A stretch of 64,000 nt of DNA. Source: Pseudonocardia endophytica (GTDB lineage: Bacteria > Actinomycetota > Actinomycetes > Mycobacteriales > Pseudonocardiaceae). The notes beneath the pieces were generated by a model. The model saw nothing but the letters and a program-made list of their open reading frames with translations. It was not told the DNA's origin and did not search any database. The position numbers and the translations under genes were made by a program. Shown in pieces: positions 40,338-49,532 of this stretch (its first letter is position 1; each line of letters starts with the position of its first letter). The DNA is taken from contig NZ_SMFZ01000002.1 of NCBI RefSeq assembly GCF_004339565.1, positions 1,488,001 to 1,552,000 on the forward strand. Direction: 5' to 3'.

Positions 40338-41855
40338 GTGCCGAACCTCTACATCGACGGACACTGGACGAGCGGTTCGGCCGGCACGGCGCCGGTCGTC
40401 AATCCCTACGACGCGAGCGTGGTCACCGAGGTCGACCAGGCCGGTACGGACGACGTGGACCGCGCGGTCGCGGCCGCCCGCGCCGCGTTCGACTCCGGTC
40501 CGTGGCGCGCGACGACCGCGGGCGAGCGCGGCGCGATCCTCGGCCGGATCGCGGAGATGCTGCAGCGGGACAAGGAGAAGATCGCCCGCACGGAGACGCT
40601 GGACACCGGCAAGACGCTCGCCGAGAGCCGGATCGACGTCGATGACGTCACGGCCGTGTTCCGCTACTACTCGGGCCTGGCCGACAAGGACGCCGGCCGG
40701 GTGGTGGACACCGGCAACGCGGACGTCGTCGCCCGCGTCGTGCACGAGCCGGTCGGCGTGTGCGCGCTCATCACGCCATGGAACTACCCGCTGCTGCAGC
40801 TGTCCTGGAAGGTCGCCCCGGCGATCGCGGCGGGTAACACGATGGTGATCAAGCCCAGCGAGGTCACGCCGCTGACGTCGATCACGCTCGTCGAGCTGTG
40901 CGAGGAGGCCGGGATCCCGCCGGGCGTCGTGAACATCCTGCTCGGCGACGGGCCGAGCGTCGGTGCGCCACTGACGTCGCACCCGGATGTGGACATGGTC
41001 AGCTTCACCGGCGGCCTGAGCACCGGGCAGGCGATCATCCGGGCGTCCGCGGAGACGGTGAAGCGCACGGCCGTCGAGCTGGGCGGCAAGAACCCGAACA
41101 TCGTGTTCGCGGACACCGATCTCGAGCTCGCCGTCGACTACGTGATGCTCGCCGTGTTCCTCCACTCCGGACAGGTGTGCTCGGCGGGCGCCCGGCTGAT
41201 CGTCGAGGAGTCGATCGCCGACGCGGTCGTCGACGAGGTCGTGCGGCGTGCGTCGTACATCAGGCAGGGCAACGGGCTCGACGACGGCGTCGAGGTCGGC
41301 CCGCTCGTCTCGGCGGCACATCTGGCCAAGATCGAGGACTTCGTGGCGTCCGCCCGTGCCGAGGGTGCGACGATCCGCTGTGGAGGCACCCGGCCGGACG
41401 ACCCGTCGTTGAAGAACGGGTTCTTCTTCCTGCCCACCGTGATCACCGACGTCACGCGTGACATGCGGGTGATCCGCGAGGAGACGTTCGGTCCACTGTT
41501 GACCGTGGAGCGCTTCACCACCGAGGCCGAGGCGATCGAGCTCGGCAACGACACGCACTACGGCCTGGCAGGCGCCGTGTTCACGCAGGACATGGGACGT
41601 GCACACCGGGTGTCGTCCGCGCTGCGGCACGGCACCGTCTGGATCAACGACTTCCACCCCTACTTCCCCGGGGCGGAGTGGGGCGGCATGGGCCGCTCCG
41701 GCAACGGCCGCGAGCTCGGACCGACCGGTCTCGCGGAGTACCAGGAGATCAAGCACGTCTGGAACAACACGGCACCCGAACCCCAGCGCTGGTTCTCCGG
41801 AACTCCAGCTAGCGGAGTGACCCAGCGGCACAGTCACGAGGGAGACCCAGCGTGA
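40338..41855 (+). CDS. betB: betaine-aldehyde dehydrogenase-like aldehyde dehydrogenase
   Basis: 505-aa aldehyde dehydrogenase. It has ITPWNYPLLQLSWKVAPAIA (about residues 142-161), the catalytic Glu in ELGGKNPNIVF (about 252) and the catalytic Cys in GQVCSAGARL (about 285). Substrate-site residues include the late WINDFHPYFPGAEWGGMGRSG. With the choline-oxidase-like gene two genes downstream, oxidation of betaine aldehyde to glycine betaine with NAD+ is the obvious role. The GTG at 40338 follows TACAGA by 8 nt. The stop overlaps the permease GTG (GTGA). Confidence 0.9.
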   Translation: MPNLYIDGHWTSGSAGTAPVVNPYDASVVTEVDQAGTDDVDRAVAAARAAFDSGPWRATTAGERGAILGRIAEMLQRDKEKIARTETLDTGKTLAESRIDVDDVTAVFRYYSGLADKDAGRVVDTGNADVVARVVHEPVGVCALITPWNYPLLQLSWKVAPAIAAGNTMVIKPSEVTPLTSITLVELCEEAGIPPGVVNILLGDGPSVGAPLTSHPDVDMVSFTGGLSTGQAIIRASAETVKRTAVELGGKNPNIVFADTDLELAVDYVMLAVFLHSGQVCSAGARLIVEESIADAVVDEVVRRASYIRQGNGLDDGVEVGPLVSAAHLAKIEDFVASARAEGATIRCGGTRPDDPSLKNGFFFLPTVITDVTRDMRVIREETFGPLLTVERFTTEAEAIELGNDTHYGLAGAVFTQDMGRAHRVSSALRHGTVWINDFHPYFPGAEWGGMGRSGNGRELGPTGLAEYQEIKHVWNNTAPEPQRWFSGTPASGVTQRHSHEGDPA

Positions 41856-43375
41856 GCAGCGCGGAGAAGAGCAGTACCGACGACGGGATGGCCGAGTTCG
41901 GCTACAGCCAGACGCTCGACCGGTCCATCGGCAAGTTCGCCAGCTTCGCGGCCGGGATCAGCTACATCTCGATCCTGACCGGCACGTTCCAGCTGTTCTA
42001 CTTCGGATTCGGCACCGGCGGCGCGCCGTACTGGTGGTCCTGGCCGATGGTCTTCGTCGGGCAGTTCACGATCGCGCTGTCGTTCGCCGAGCTCGCCGGG
42101 CGCTACCCGGTCGCCGGTTCGGTCTACAACTGGTCCAAGCGTCTCGGCGGACCCGCGACGTCCTGGATGGCCGGCTGGATGATGCTCACCGCGTCCGTCG
42201 TGACGATCTCCGCGGTCGTGCTGGCCTGGCAGCTGGTGCTTCCCCAGCTGTGGTCCGGCTTCCAGATCATCGGTGACGCGGCGGACGCCGACGACGCGGC
42301 GCTCAACGGCGTGCTGCTCGGCGCGATCCTCATCGTGTTCACCACGATCGTGAACGCGATCGGGGTCAAGCTGATGGCCCGCATCAACTCCGCGGGCGTG
42401 TTCATCGAGCTGGTCGCCGCCGTCGCCATCGTGATCGGCCTGTTCGTCAACGTCGTGAACCCGCCGTCGGTGTTGTTCGACACGCAGGGCCTCGGCGAGG
42501 GCTCCTCGTCCGGCTATCTCGGCGTGTTCCTCGTCGCGGCGCTCGCCTCCGCGTACGTCATGTACGGCTTCGACACGGCCAGCTCGCTCGGCGAGGAGAC
42601 GGTCGACCCGCGCCGCACGGCGCCGAGCGCGATCCTGCGCGCCGTCGTCGCGTCGTTCGTGATCGGCGGCCTGATCCTGCTCGGGATCATCCTGGCGGCG
42701 CCGGACCTCGGCGACCCGAACCTGGGCGAGAAGTCCGGTGGCGGGCAGCAGGTGCTGCTGCAGGTGTTCGGTGGCATCGTCGGGCCGATCTTCCTGGTGG
42801 CCATCGTGATCGCCGTGCTCGTCTGCGCGCTGGCCGTGCACACGGCGGCGATCCGGCTGATGTTCGCCATGGCGCGCGACAACGCGCTGCCCGCCGGCTC
42901 CGTGCTGGCCCGCATCGACCCGGTGCGCAAGACGCCGGTGATCCCGTCGGTGCTGATCGGCGTCATCGCGATCGCGATCCTGTTCGCCAACGCCGGCGTG
43001 CCCGAGGTGTTCACGGCCGTCACCAGCGTCGCGATCATCATGATCTATCTGGCCTACCTGCTGGTGACGATCCCGTTGCTGCTCAAGCGGTTCCGCGGTG
43101 AGTGGCCGGACGAGGGGCAGAAGGGCTACTTCACGCTCGGCAAGCTCGGGCTGCCGGTCAACATCGTCGCCGTGGTCTGGGGCGCCGCGATGGCACTGAA
43201 CCTGGCCTGGCCGCGCGAGGACGTCTACGGAGCGGGCTGGCTGCGGTTCATCGCGTTCATCTTCATCGGCATCGTGGCGCTGGGCGGGCTCGCCTGGTTC
43301 CTGCTCAAGGGACGCAACCAGCTGGGATGCCTGCCGGAGCACCGCGCCGCCGAGATCGAACAGGGGATGGGATGA
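41852..43375 (+). CDS. APC-family permease (probable choline/betaine-related uptake)
   Basis: 507-aa membrane protein with about 12 hydrophobic helices in the amino acid-polyamine-organocation layout. The opening FAAGISYISILTGTFQLFYFGFG (about residues 30-52) has the helix-1 break. SYVMYGFDTASSLGEETVDPRRTAPSAILRA-like sequence (about 230-260) is the family's amphipathic loop. The SLGEET motif is common to APC permeases. Position between betB and the choline oxidase gene, with 4-bp overlaps on both sides, suggests uptake of choline or a related amine; the substrate is inferred. Confidence 0.88.
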   Translation: MSSAEKSSTDDGMAEFGYSQTLDRSIGKFASFAAGISYISILTGTFQLFYFGFGTGGAPYWWSWPMVFVGQFTIALSFAELAGRYPVAGSVYNWSKRLGGPATSWMAGWMMLTASVVTISAVVLAWQLVLPQLWSGFQIIGDAADADDAALNGVLLGAILIVFTTIVNAIGVKLMARINSAGVFIELVAAVAIVIGLFVNVVNPPSVLFDTQGLGEGSSSGYLGVFLVAALASAYVMYGFDTASSLGEETVDPRRTAPSAILRAVVASFVIGGLILLGIILAAPDLGDPNLGEKSGGGQQVLLQVFGGIVGPIFLVAIVIAVLVCALAVHTAAIRLMFAMARDNALPAGSVLARIDPVRKTPVIPSVLIGVIAIAILFANAGVPEVFTAVTSVAIIMIYLAYLLVTIPLLLKRFRGEWPDEGQKGYFTLGKLGLPVNIVAVVWGAAMALNLAWPREDVYGAGWLRFIAFIFIGIVALGGLAWFLLKGRNQLGCLPEHRAAEIEQGMG

Positions 43376-44964
43376 GCACGACCGCCGACTACGTGATCGT
43401 CGGGGGCGGCTCGGCCGGGTGTGCGCTGGCCGCGCGGCTCTCCGAGGACCCGTCCGTCTCCGTCGTGCTGCTGGAGGCGGGACCGTCCGATGTGGGCGAT
43501 CCGGCGATCCTGCAGCTCGCGGACTGGATGAACCTGCTGGACAGCGGTTACGACTGGGACTACCCGATCGAGCCGCAGGAGCGCGGCAACTCGCACATGC
43601 GCCACGCCAGGGCGAAGGTGCTCGGCGGGTGCTCGTCGCACAACTCGTGCATCGCGTTCTGGACGCCACGCGAGGACCTCGACGAGTGGGCCGCCTCCGG
43701 CCTCACCGGCTGGTCGGCCGACGACTGCTGGCCGCTGATCCGTCGTCTGGAGACCAACGACGGGCAGTGGCACGGTCCCGCCCACCACGGCCACGGCCGC
43801 TCCGGCCCGGTCAACCTGATGCAGATCCCGCCCCACGACCCGTGTGGTGTGTCCCTGTTGGAGGCCTGTGCCGCCGTCGGGCTGCCGACGGTGCGGTTCA
43901 ACGAGGGCGTCACGGTCACAGAGGGCGCCGGGTTCTTCCAGGTCAACCGGTTCCCGGACGGGACGCGCGCGTCGTCGTCGCACTCGTACCTGCACCCGAT
44001 CATGGACTCCCGGCCGAACCTGGAGATCCGGACCGACTGCTGGGCGTCGCAGGTGCTGTTCGACGGCACCCTGGCCACCGGCATCGAGTACCAGCGCGGC
44101 ATCGGGCCGGGCCGGGAGACGATCACCGCGACCCGTGAGGTGATCCTCTCGGCGGGTGCGATCGACACGCCGAAGCTGCTGATGCTGTCCGGCATCGGGC
44201 CGGCTTCACACCTGCGCGACTTCGGGATCGACGTCCGCGTCGACGCTCCGGGTGTCGGGGCCAACCTCGACGACCACGTCGAAGGCCTGGTGATGTGGGA
44301 CGCGGCGCGCCCGATGGTCACCGAGTCCACGCAGTGGTGGGAGATCGGTCTGTTCCACCGCACCGAGGACGGGCTGGACCGGCCGGACCTGATGATGCAC
44401 TACGGCTCGGTGCCGTTCGACCTGAACACCGTCCGGCACGGCTACCCGACGACCGACAACGGGTTCTGCCTCACCCCGAACGTGACGCGCGGCCGGTCCC
44501 GCGGCACGGTCCGGCTGCGCACCAGGGACTTCCGCGACCGGGCCCGGGTCGACCCGAAGTACTTCACCGACCCGGAGGGCCACGACATGCGCGTCATGAT
44601 CGAGGGCGTCCGCCTGGCCCGCCGGATCGCCGAGCAGCCCGCGCTGAAGGAGTGGGTGGCCTCGGAGCTCGCGCCCGGCCCGGACGCCGTCACCGACGAC
44701 GACCTCGCCGACTACCTGATGAAGACCCACAACACCGTCTACCACCCGGCGTGCACGGCCAGGATGGGGCCGGACGGTGACCCGGACGCGGTCCTGGACC
44801 CGCAACTCCGCGTCCGCGGCGTGTCGAACCTTCGCGTCGCCGACGGGTCGGCCATGCCGTTCCTTCCGGCGGTCAACCCGAACATCACCACGATGATGAT
44901 CGGCGAGAAGTGCTCGGACCTCCTGAAGGAGGCGCACGGCGGGGCGGGATCCTACCCGCGGTGA
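43372..44964 (+). CDS. codA: choline oxidase/dehydrogenase (GMC oxidoreductase)
   Basis: 530-aa GMC flavoenzyme. FAD motif VIVGGGSAGCALAARLSE is at about residues 8-25. From memory it is very close to Arthrobacter choline oxidase, and active-site residues described there are all present. GGCSSHNSC holds the FAD-linking His (H90) and Ser (S92). E304 is in HVEG, H343 in MMHYGS, H458 in VYHP and N502 in VNPN. It should oxidise choline to betaine aldehyde and possibly on to betaine with O2. The ATG overlaps the permease stop. Oxidase versus dehydrogenase cannot be fully decided; the symbol codA rests on these residues. Confidence 0.88.
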   Translation: MSTTADYVIVGGGSAGCALAARLSEDPSVSVVLLEAGPSDVGDPAILQLADWMNLLDSGYDWDYPIEPQERGNSHMRHARAKVLGGCSSHNSCIAFWTPREDLDEWAASGLTGWSADDCWPLIRRLETNDGQWHGPAHHGHGRSGPVNLMQIPPHDPCGVSLLEACAAVGLPTVRFNEGVTVTEGAGFFQVNRFPDGTRASSSHSYLHPIMDSRPNLEIRTDCWASQVLFDGTLATGIEYQRGIGPGRETITATREVILSAGAIDTPKLLMLSGIGPASHLRDFGIDVRVDAPGVGANLDDHVEGLVMWDAARPMVTESTQWWEIGLFHRTEDGLDRPDLMMHYGSVPFDLNTVRHGYPTTDNGFCLTPNVTRGRSRGTVRLRTRDFRDRARVDPKYFTDPEGHDMRVMIEGVRLARRIAEQPALKEWVASELAPGPDAVTDDDLADYLMKTHNTVYHPACTARMGPDGDPDAVLDPQLRVRGVSNLRVADGSAMPFLPAVNPNITTMMIGEKCSDLLKEAHGGAGSYPR

Positions 44965-45021
44965 TCGGTGGAACCGGTTGGATCGCGCCACTGGTGGCGC
45001 GTTGGTGCCAGTTCCGCCGAT
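44964..45021. terminator. nested hairpin terminator between codA and the convergent gene
   Basis: An outer stem ATCGGTGGAAC (44964-44974) pairs with GTTCCGCCGAT (45011-45021) with one wobble. The inner palindrome is CGCGCCAC/GTGGCGCG (44984-44991, 44994-45001). It begins at the last base of the codA stop and precedes the stop at 45041, so it may serve both strands. Confidence 0.65.
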
Positions 45022-45040
45022 CATGGGCGGCCGGCGGGCC

Positions 45041-45442
45041 TCAGCCGAGCAGGCGGGACAGGAGGCCGGGGCCGCGGAAGCGGGCGCAGTCGCAGGTCGC
45101 GCAGTCGGTGCCGCGGCGGAAGTGCTCGTGCACGTCACGGTCGTGGCCGCAGCGGCACGGGTTCGTCACCGGCGCCGGGGCGGGCGGGGCGTCCGAGGGC
45201 GGCGGCCCCGCCGGGATCGGCGCCATCGGTCCGGTGTCGACCAGCGTGTCGACGGCCGGGGCGGCGACGACGGGGATCGGTCCGGTGTCGACGGTCGTGT
45301 CGACGGGCGCGGTGCCGACCGGCGTGATGTCCGGCCCCGCCGACTCGGTCGCGGGTGCGCTCCGCGGGCTGGGAACGGACGTGGTCGGGGCCGCGACGGT
45401 CGTCGCGGTGGTGCGGGTGCGCTGCTCGTAGCCGCTGTCCAT
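45041..45442 (-). CDS. hypothetical protein with C-terminal Cys/His metal-binding motif
   Basis: 133-aa protein. The N-terminal 95 residues are low-complexity Pro/Ala/Thr-rich with an imperfect repeat: PVDTTVDTGPIPVVAAP then AVDTLVDTGPMAPIPAG. The C-terminal 40 residues carry CRCGHDRDVHEHF and GTDCATCDCARF, eight Cys/His positions that suit a zinc site. The motif occurs at the end of other actinobacterial proteins of unknown role. ATG 45442 is followed by MDSGYEQRTRTT. It is convergent with codA. Confidence 0.72.
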   Translation of the reverse strand: MDSGYEQRTRTTATTVAAPTTSVPSPRSAPATESAGPDITPVGTAPVDTTVDTGPIPVVAAPAVDTLVDTGPMAPIPAGPPPSDAPPAPAPVTNPCRCGHDRDVHEHFRRGTDCATCDCARFRGPGLLSRLLG

Positions 45443-45579
45443 CGTGTCCTCCGTGGCTCGGTTCCGTTGTCCGACACCAGGTGCATCGCCGCAGGACTCG
45501 TGAGCGAACCATCTTCGGGACCTATTCAACCGAACGTGACCCGGCGCACCCCCCGAACGGCGGAGGGTGTCGCGCAAAG

Positions 45580-46368
45580 TCACCGCCCGCGGAACTCCGT
45601 ACGCCCCGGACCGGACTCGCGGAACGTCCGCAGTGCGGCCGGGAGGTCCTCGGTGTCGAACAGCGCCCCCGCGATCGCAGGCACGTCCGCGTCGGCGCCC
45701 TCCACACCACCGTCGCGATAGGACGCCAGCACCGCCTTCGTCGCGGCGTGCGCGACCGTCGGCCCGGACGCGAGACGGCGGGACAGCGCGCGGGTGGCGT
45801 CGTCGAAGCCCTCGACGGGCAGGACCTGGTTGACCACGCCCCAGGAGTGCAGCGTCGCGGCGTCGTAGAGGTCGCCGGTCAGCACGAACTCGGTGGCCCG
45901 GCCGATGCCGGCCCGCTCGGCGAGGCGCTGTGTCCCGCCCATCGCGGGCGTCAGTCCGACGGTCGCCTCGATCAGCCCGAACCGCGCGGCGTCGGCGGCG
46001 ACGATCAGGTCGCACGCGAGCGCCAGCTCGACGCCCCAGGTCAGGCACCGCTCGTGCGCGGCGAACACGGTCGGCGCGGGCAGGGCCGCCGTCCGCCGCG
46101 TGATCGAGATCAGCGACGCGAACACCTCCGCCGCCGTCTCCCGGTCGAGCCGCTCGAACATCGCGATGTCGACGCCGCCGGTCACGATCCGGCCCTCGAA
46201 GCGGAACAGCACCGCCCGCGGCCGGGAACTCTCCAGCTCGTCGAGGGCACCGAGGAGGGCCAGGTGCATCGCGTCGTCGAACAGGTTCAACGGCGGCGCG
46301 TCCACCGTGACGACCGCGAGACCGTCCTGCTCGTCGATACGGACCGGCGTCTGCTCCATGGTGCTCAC
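45580..46368 (-). CDS. enoyl-CoA hydratase/isomerase family protein
   Basis: 262-aa crotonase-fold protein. The oxyanion-hole segments are FEGRIVTGGVDIAMF (about residues 58-72) and ALACDLIVAADAARFGLIEATVGLTPAMGG (about 115-144). The Glu in FGLIEATVGL is at a position equivalent to a catalytic Glu; the second Glu of true hydratases is less clear. GTG 46368 overlaps the upstream GH3 stop (GTGA), with ATG 46359 as an alternative. The substrate CoA ester is unknown. Confidence 0.85.
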   Translation of the reverse strand: MSTMEQTPVRIDEQDGLAVVTVDAPPLNLFDDAMHLALLGALDELESSRPRAVLFRFEGRIVTGGVDIAMFERLDRETAAEVFASLISITRRTAALPAPTVFAAHERCLTWGVELALACDLIVAADAARFGLIEATVGLTPAMGGTQRLAERAGIGRATEFVLTGDLYDAATLHSWGVVNQVLPVEGFDDATRALSRRLASGPTVAHAATKAVLASYRDGGVEGADADVPAIAGALFDTEDLPAALRTFRESGPGRTEFRGR

Positions 46369-48746
46369 CCTGTCAGGATCCGGGCGGTCAGCGGCGTGTC
46401 GGTGACGGAGAACCCGGCGTGCACGGTGAACTCGCCCGGCTCGACGGCCCATCCGGACCCGTCGTGGTGGCGGAACGCGCGGGCGTCGATCGGCACCCGG
46501 ACCGTCGTCCCGCCCGGCCCGGCGTCGACGACGGCCCATCCGGCCAGCCACCGCGCGGGTCGCTCCACGGAGGAGTCGTCGCGCGACAGGTAGACCTGCA
46601 CGACCTGACGCCCCGCACGGGTACCGGTGTTCGTGAGCGCCACGGTCACGTCCGGGCCGTCGACGGTGAGCGCGTCCAGCGTCCACGACGTGTACCCGAG
46701 CCCGTGCCCGAACGGGTACGCCGGCACCTCCCCGCTGCGCAGCCAGCCCGCGTACCCGGCGTGCAGGCCCTCTTCGTAGCGCAGGACCCCGTCGTCGGGC
46801 ACGCCGGTGAGCACGGCGGACTCGCTGCCGGTGGCCGGCCAGGTCGTCGGCAGCCGTCCGCCGGGTTCGCGTTCGCCGAGCAGGACGTCCGCGACGGCCT
46901 CGCCGAACCGCTCCCCGCCGAACCACCCGAGCAGGACGGCGGCGACCTCGTCGCGCCACGGCAGCAGGACCGGCGCCCCGGTGTTGACCAGCACCACCGT
47001 GTGCGGGTTCGCCCGCGCGACGGCACGGACCAGCGCGTCCTGGTGGCCGGGCAGGGCGAGCGACGTGCGGTCGGTGCCCTCGCTCTCGACGTCCGTACCG
47101 ACCACGACGAGTGCGACGTCGCTCCCCGCGGCGAGCTCCGCGGCCGCGGCGATCTCGGCTTCCGGGTCGTCGACGACGATCTCCTCTCCCAGCGTCACGG
47201 CCACCGCGGGCAGGGACGACGAGACCCGCGGCCGCAGCCGGAGCGCGAGATCGACCGGATCTCCTGCCGTGTCCAGCGGGGCGGTCGCTCCGGGCGGCTC
47301 GAAGATCTCCGCGCCCGGCCCGGCACCGTCCGGGAGCGTGGTCGTCGTGTCCAGCAGCGTGATCCCGTCCGCGGTCAGCGTCATCGCGCCGACCCCGGCG
47401 CCGCCGACCCGGTGCGTCCCCGCCGGTGCGGCCCACCGGGCCCGCAGCTCGACGTGGTCGGTGCCGGCCGGCACCTCGGGCCCGAGCCAGACGAGGGTCG
47501 ACGCGAGCCGGTCCTGCGCCAGCAGCTCGGTGCCGTCCGCGTCGCGGAACACGGCCCGCACACCCTGCCCGCCGGTCACCGGGTTCGTGATCGTGGCCTG
47601 CGCGAACGGCTGCACGCCCTCGGCGACCCGCGCACCCATCCGGTACCGGACGACGTCGTCGCCGAGCGCGGCCCGCAGTCCGTCCAGAGGGGACACCACT
47701 GCGGACGGGCGGACCGTCGCGCTGCCGCCGCCCTGGGTCCTGGCGAGCGACGCGCCGTGTCCCAGCACCGCGACCGACCGGATCGTCCCGGCGTCCCACG
47801 GGAGCTCCGAGGTGTTGCGCACCAGCACGGTCCCGGCCGCGGCGACCTCGCGGGCGAACGCCCGCCCGTCCTCGGCGGTCGGGTCCGCGGAAGGCGGGGG
47901 GCCCAGCGCGCCCACCCGTGAGGCGAGCCGCAGCAGCCGCCGCACCTTGTCGTCCACGACGGACTCCGGCACCCGCCCGGCGCGCACCGCCGCCACCAGG
48001 CGGTCGCCCCACACGGGCGACGGGCCGGGCATGATCAGGTGCTGGGCCGCGAGCGCGGACGCCTCGGTCGTGCGCACCGCGCCCCAGTCGGACATGACGA
48101 GGCCGTCGAACGCCCACGTGCCGGTGAGCGGCTCGTCGAGCAGCGGGTTCTCGCTCATCGTGGCGCCGTTCACGGCGTTGTAGGCGGACATCACGGCCCA
48201 GGCGCGCGCGACGACCGGCTCGAACGCGGCCAGGTACCGCTCGTGCAGCGCGCGCGTGCCGATCCGGTTGTCGACGGTGAACCGGTCGGTCTCCGCGTCG
48301 TTCGCCACGTAGTGCTTCGGCGTGGCCGCCACGCCGTGCGACTGGAGCCCGTCCACGTAGGACGCCGCGAGCGCGCCCGTCAGTGTCGGGTCCTCGGAGA
48401 GCGCCTCGAAGTGCCTGCCGCCGAACGGCGTGCGGTGCAGGTTGATCGTCGGCCCGAGGACGACGTGCACGCCCTGCCTCCGGGCCTCCGCGCCGAGTGC
48501 GGCGCCGTAGCGACGGGCCAGGTCGGTGTCCCACGTGGCGCCGAGCGCGGTCGGGGAGGGCAGTGACAGCGACGGGTCGCGCTCGTCGAACGACTCGCCG
48601 CGCACGCCGGCCGGTCCGTCGGAGAGCACCATGCGCCGCAACCCGATCGCCGGCTCCGCGACGGTGGACCAGAAGTCCGCCCCGGTGAGCAGGCGGACCT
48701 TGGCCGGCAGGTCCAGACGCCCGAGCAGCGCGTCGACGTCGGTCAC
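46365..48746 (-). CDS. GH3-family beta-glucosidase with internal PA14 domain
   Basis: 793-aa glycoside hydrolase family 3 protein. The N-terminal barrel has RMVLSDGPAGVRG, LGPTINLHRTPFGGRHFEALSEDP-type sequence and KHYVANDAE. The nucleophile Asp is in GLVMSDWGAV (about residue 222). An internal PA14-like domain spans about 385-505, the second GH3 domain follows (VALVVVGTDVESEGTDRTSL, ILLP-type motifs), and a fibronectin-III-like C-terminal domain from about 690 carries YPFGHGLGYTSWTL. No signal peptide, so it acts on imported oligosaccharides or glycosides. GTG 48746 overlaps the upstream stop. Confidence 0.93.
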   Translation of the reverse strand: MTDVDALLGRLDLPAKVRLLTGADFWSTVAEPAIGLRRMVLSDGPAGVRGESFDERDPSLSLPSPTALGATWDTDLARRYGAALGAEARRQGVHVVLGPTINLHRTPFGGRHFEALSEDPTLTGALAASYVDGLQSHGVAATPKHYVANDAETDRFTVDNRIGTRALHERYLAAFEPVVARAWAVMSAYNAVNGATMSENPLLDEPLTGTWAFDGLVMSDWGAVRTTEASALAAQHLIMPGPSPVWGDRLVAAVRAGRVPESVVDDKVRRLLRLASRVGALGPPPSADPTAEDGRAFAREVAAAGTVLVRNTSELPWDAGTIRSVAVLGHGASLARTQGGGSATVRPSAVVSPLDGLRAALGDDVVRYRMGARVAEGVQPFAQATITNPVTGGQGVRAVFRDADGTELLAQDRLASTLVWLGPEVPAGTDHVELRARWAAPAGTHRVGGAGVGAMTLTADGITLLDTTTTLPDGAGPGAEIFEPPGATAPLDTAGDPVDLALRLRPRVSSSLPAVAVTLGEEIVVDDPEAEIAAAAELAAGSDVALVVVGTDVESEGTDRTSLALPGHQDALVRAVARANPHTVVLVNTGAPVLLPWRDEVAAVLLGWFGGERFGEAVADVLLGEREPGGRLPTTWPATGSESAVLTGVPDDGVLRYEEGLHAGYAGWLRSGEVPAYPFGHGLGYTSWTLDALTVDGPDVTVALTNTGTRAGRQVVQVYLSRDDSSVERPARWLAGWAVVDAGPGGTTVRVPIDARAFRHHDGSGWAVEPGEFTVHAGFSVTDTPLTARILTG

Positions 48747-49504
48747 GGCAGCAGCGCCGACGGCAGCACCCGCGCCGCCTCCACGAGGCTCGGTCCGTAC
48801 CAGGTCAGCAACCGGCCGCTGACCAGCGCCGACGGCGCGTCGAACGCCTCCGGCCCGTCCTCGGCGGTGAACGTGTACGGCTCGTCCGGCAGGACGACGA
48901 GGTCGTGCGCCGGCAGGTCGGCCGGGTCGAACTTCGGGTAGCGCTCCGGGGAGTCGTCGAGCACGTTGTCCACGCCGAGGCGGTCCAGCACGGCGCCGGT
49001 GAACGTGTCCGACCCGACCGCCATCCACGGCCTGCGCCAGATCGGGACGACGGCGCGACGTCGTGGGGACGCGGGCGTGATCGCCGCCCAGAGCGACCGT
49101 GCCTCGCTCAGCCACCCCGGCTCGTCGAGCCGGCACGCGGCGAGCATGCGGCCCAGTGACCCGATGCCGCCGTCGACGTCGCGGATGTCGGTGACGTACA
49201 CGGCGATCCCGCGCTCGCGCAGCGCGTCCAGATCGCCCGGCTTGTTCTCCTCCTGGTTCGCGAGCACCAGGTCCGGCTCCAGCGCGGCGACGGCGGCGAC
49301 GTCCGGGTTCTTCGTCCCGCGGATCCGGGGTACGTCCAGGTCGGCGGGGTGCGTGCACCAGTCGGTGGCGCCGACGAGCAGTCCCGGTGCCGTCTCGGCG
49401 ACGGCCTCGGTCAGCGACGGCACCAGGGAGACCACCCGCCGGACGTCGGCGGGAACCGGAACGGCGCGTCCCTCGTCGTCGATGACGTCGATCGAGTCGG
49501 CCAT
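48743..49504 (-). CDS. helical-backbone metal-receptor (BtuF-like) protein, no signal peptide
   Basis: 253-aa protein of the class III substrate-binding fold (chelatase-like/BtuF). It has VRRVVSLVPSLTEAVAETAPG (about residues 20-40), VGATDWCTHPADL, the DLVLANQEENKPGDLDALRERG block (about 78-99) and a C-terminal DLVVLPDEPYTF half. The fold normally binds corrinoids or iron chelates outside the cell, but no signal or lipobox is visible, so this one is probably cytoplasmic. It is the first gene of an overlapping three-gene operon with a GH3 enzyme and an enoyl-CoA hydratase. Ligand unknown. Confidence 0.83.
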   Translation of the reverse strand: MADSIDVIDDEGRAVPVPADVRRVVSLVPSLTEAVAETAPGLLVGATDWCTHPADLDVPRIRGTKNPDVAAVAALEPDLVLANQEENKPGDLDALRERGIAVYVTDIRDVDGGIGSLGRMLAACRLDEPGWLSEARSLWAAITPASPRRRAVVPIWRRPWMAVGSDTFTGAVLDRLGVDNVLDDSPERYPKFDPADLPAHDLVVLPDEPYTFTAEDGPEAFDAPSALVSGRLLTWYGPSLVEAARVLPSALLP

Positions 49505-49532
49505 GACCCGACCCTAGCGCCGCGACGCGCCG

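Noticed and set aside
46369..47921. 500-codon plus-strand frame within the GH3 gene
   Set aside because: Antisense shadow of the beta-glucosidase; Arg/Gly/Pro-rich and without a ribosome site.
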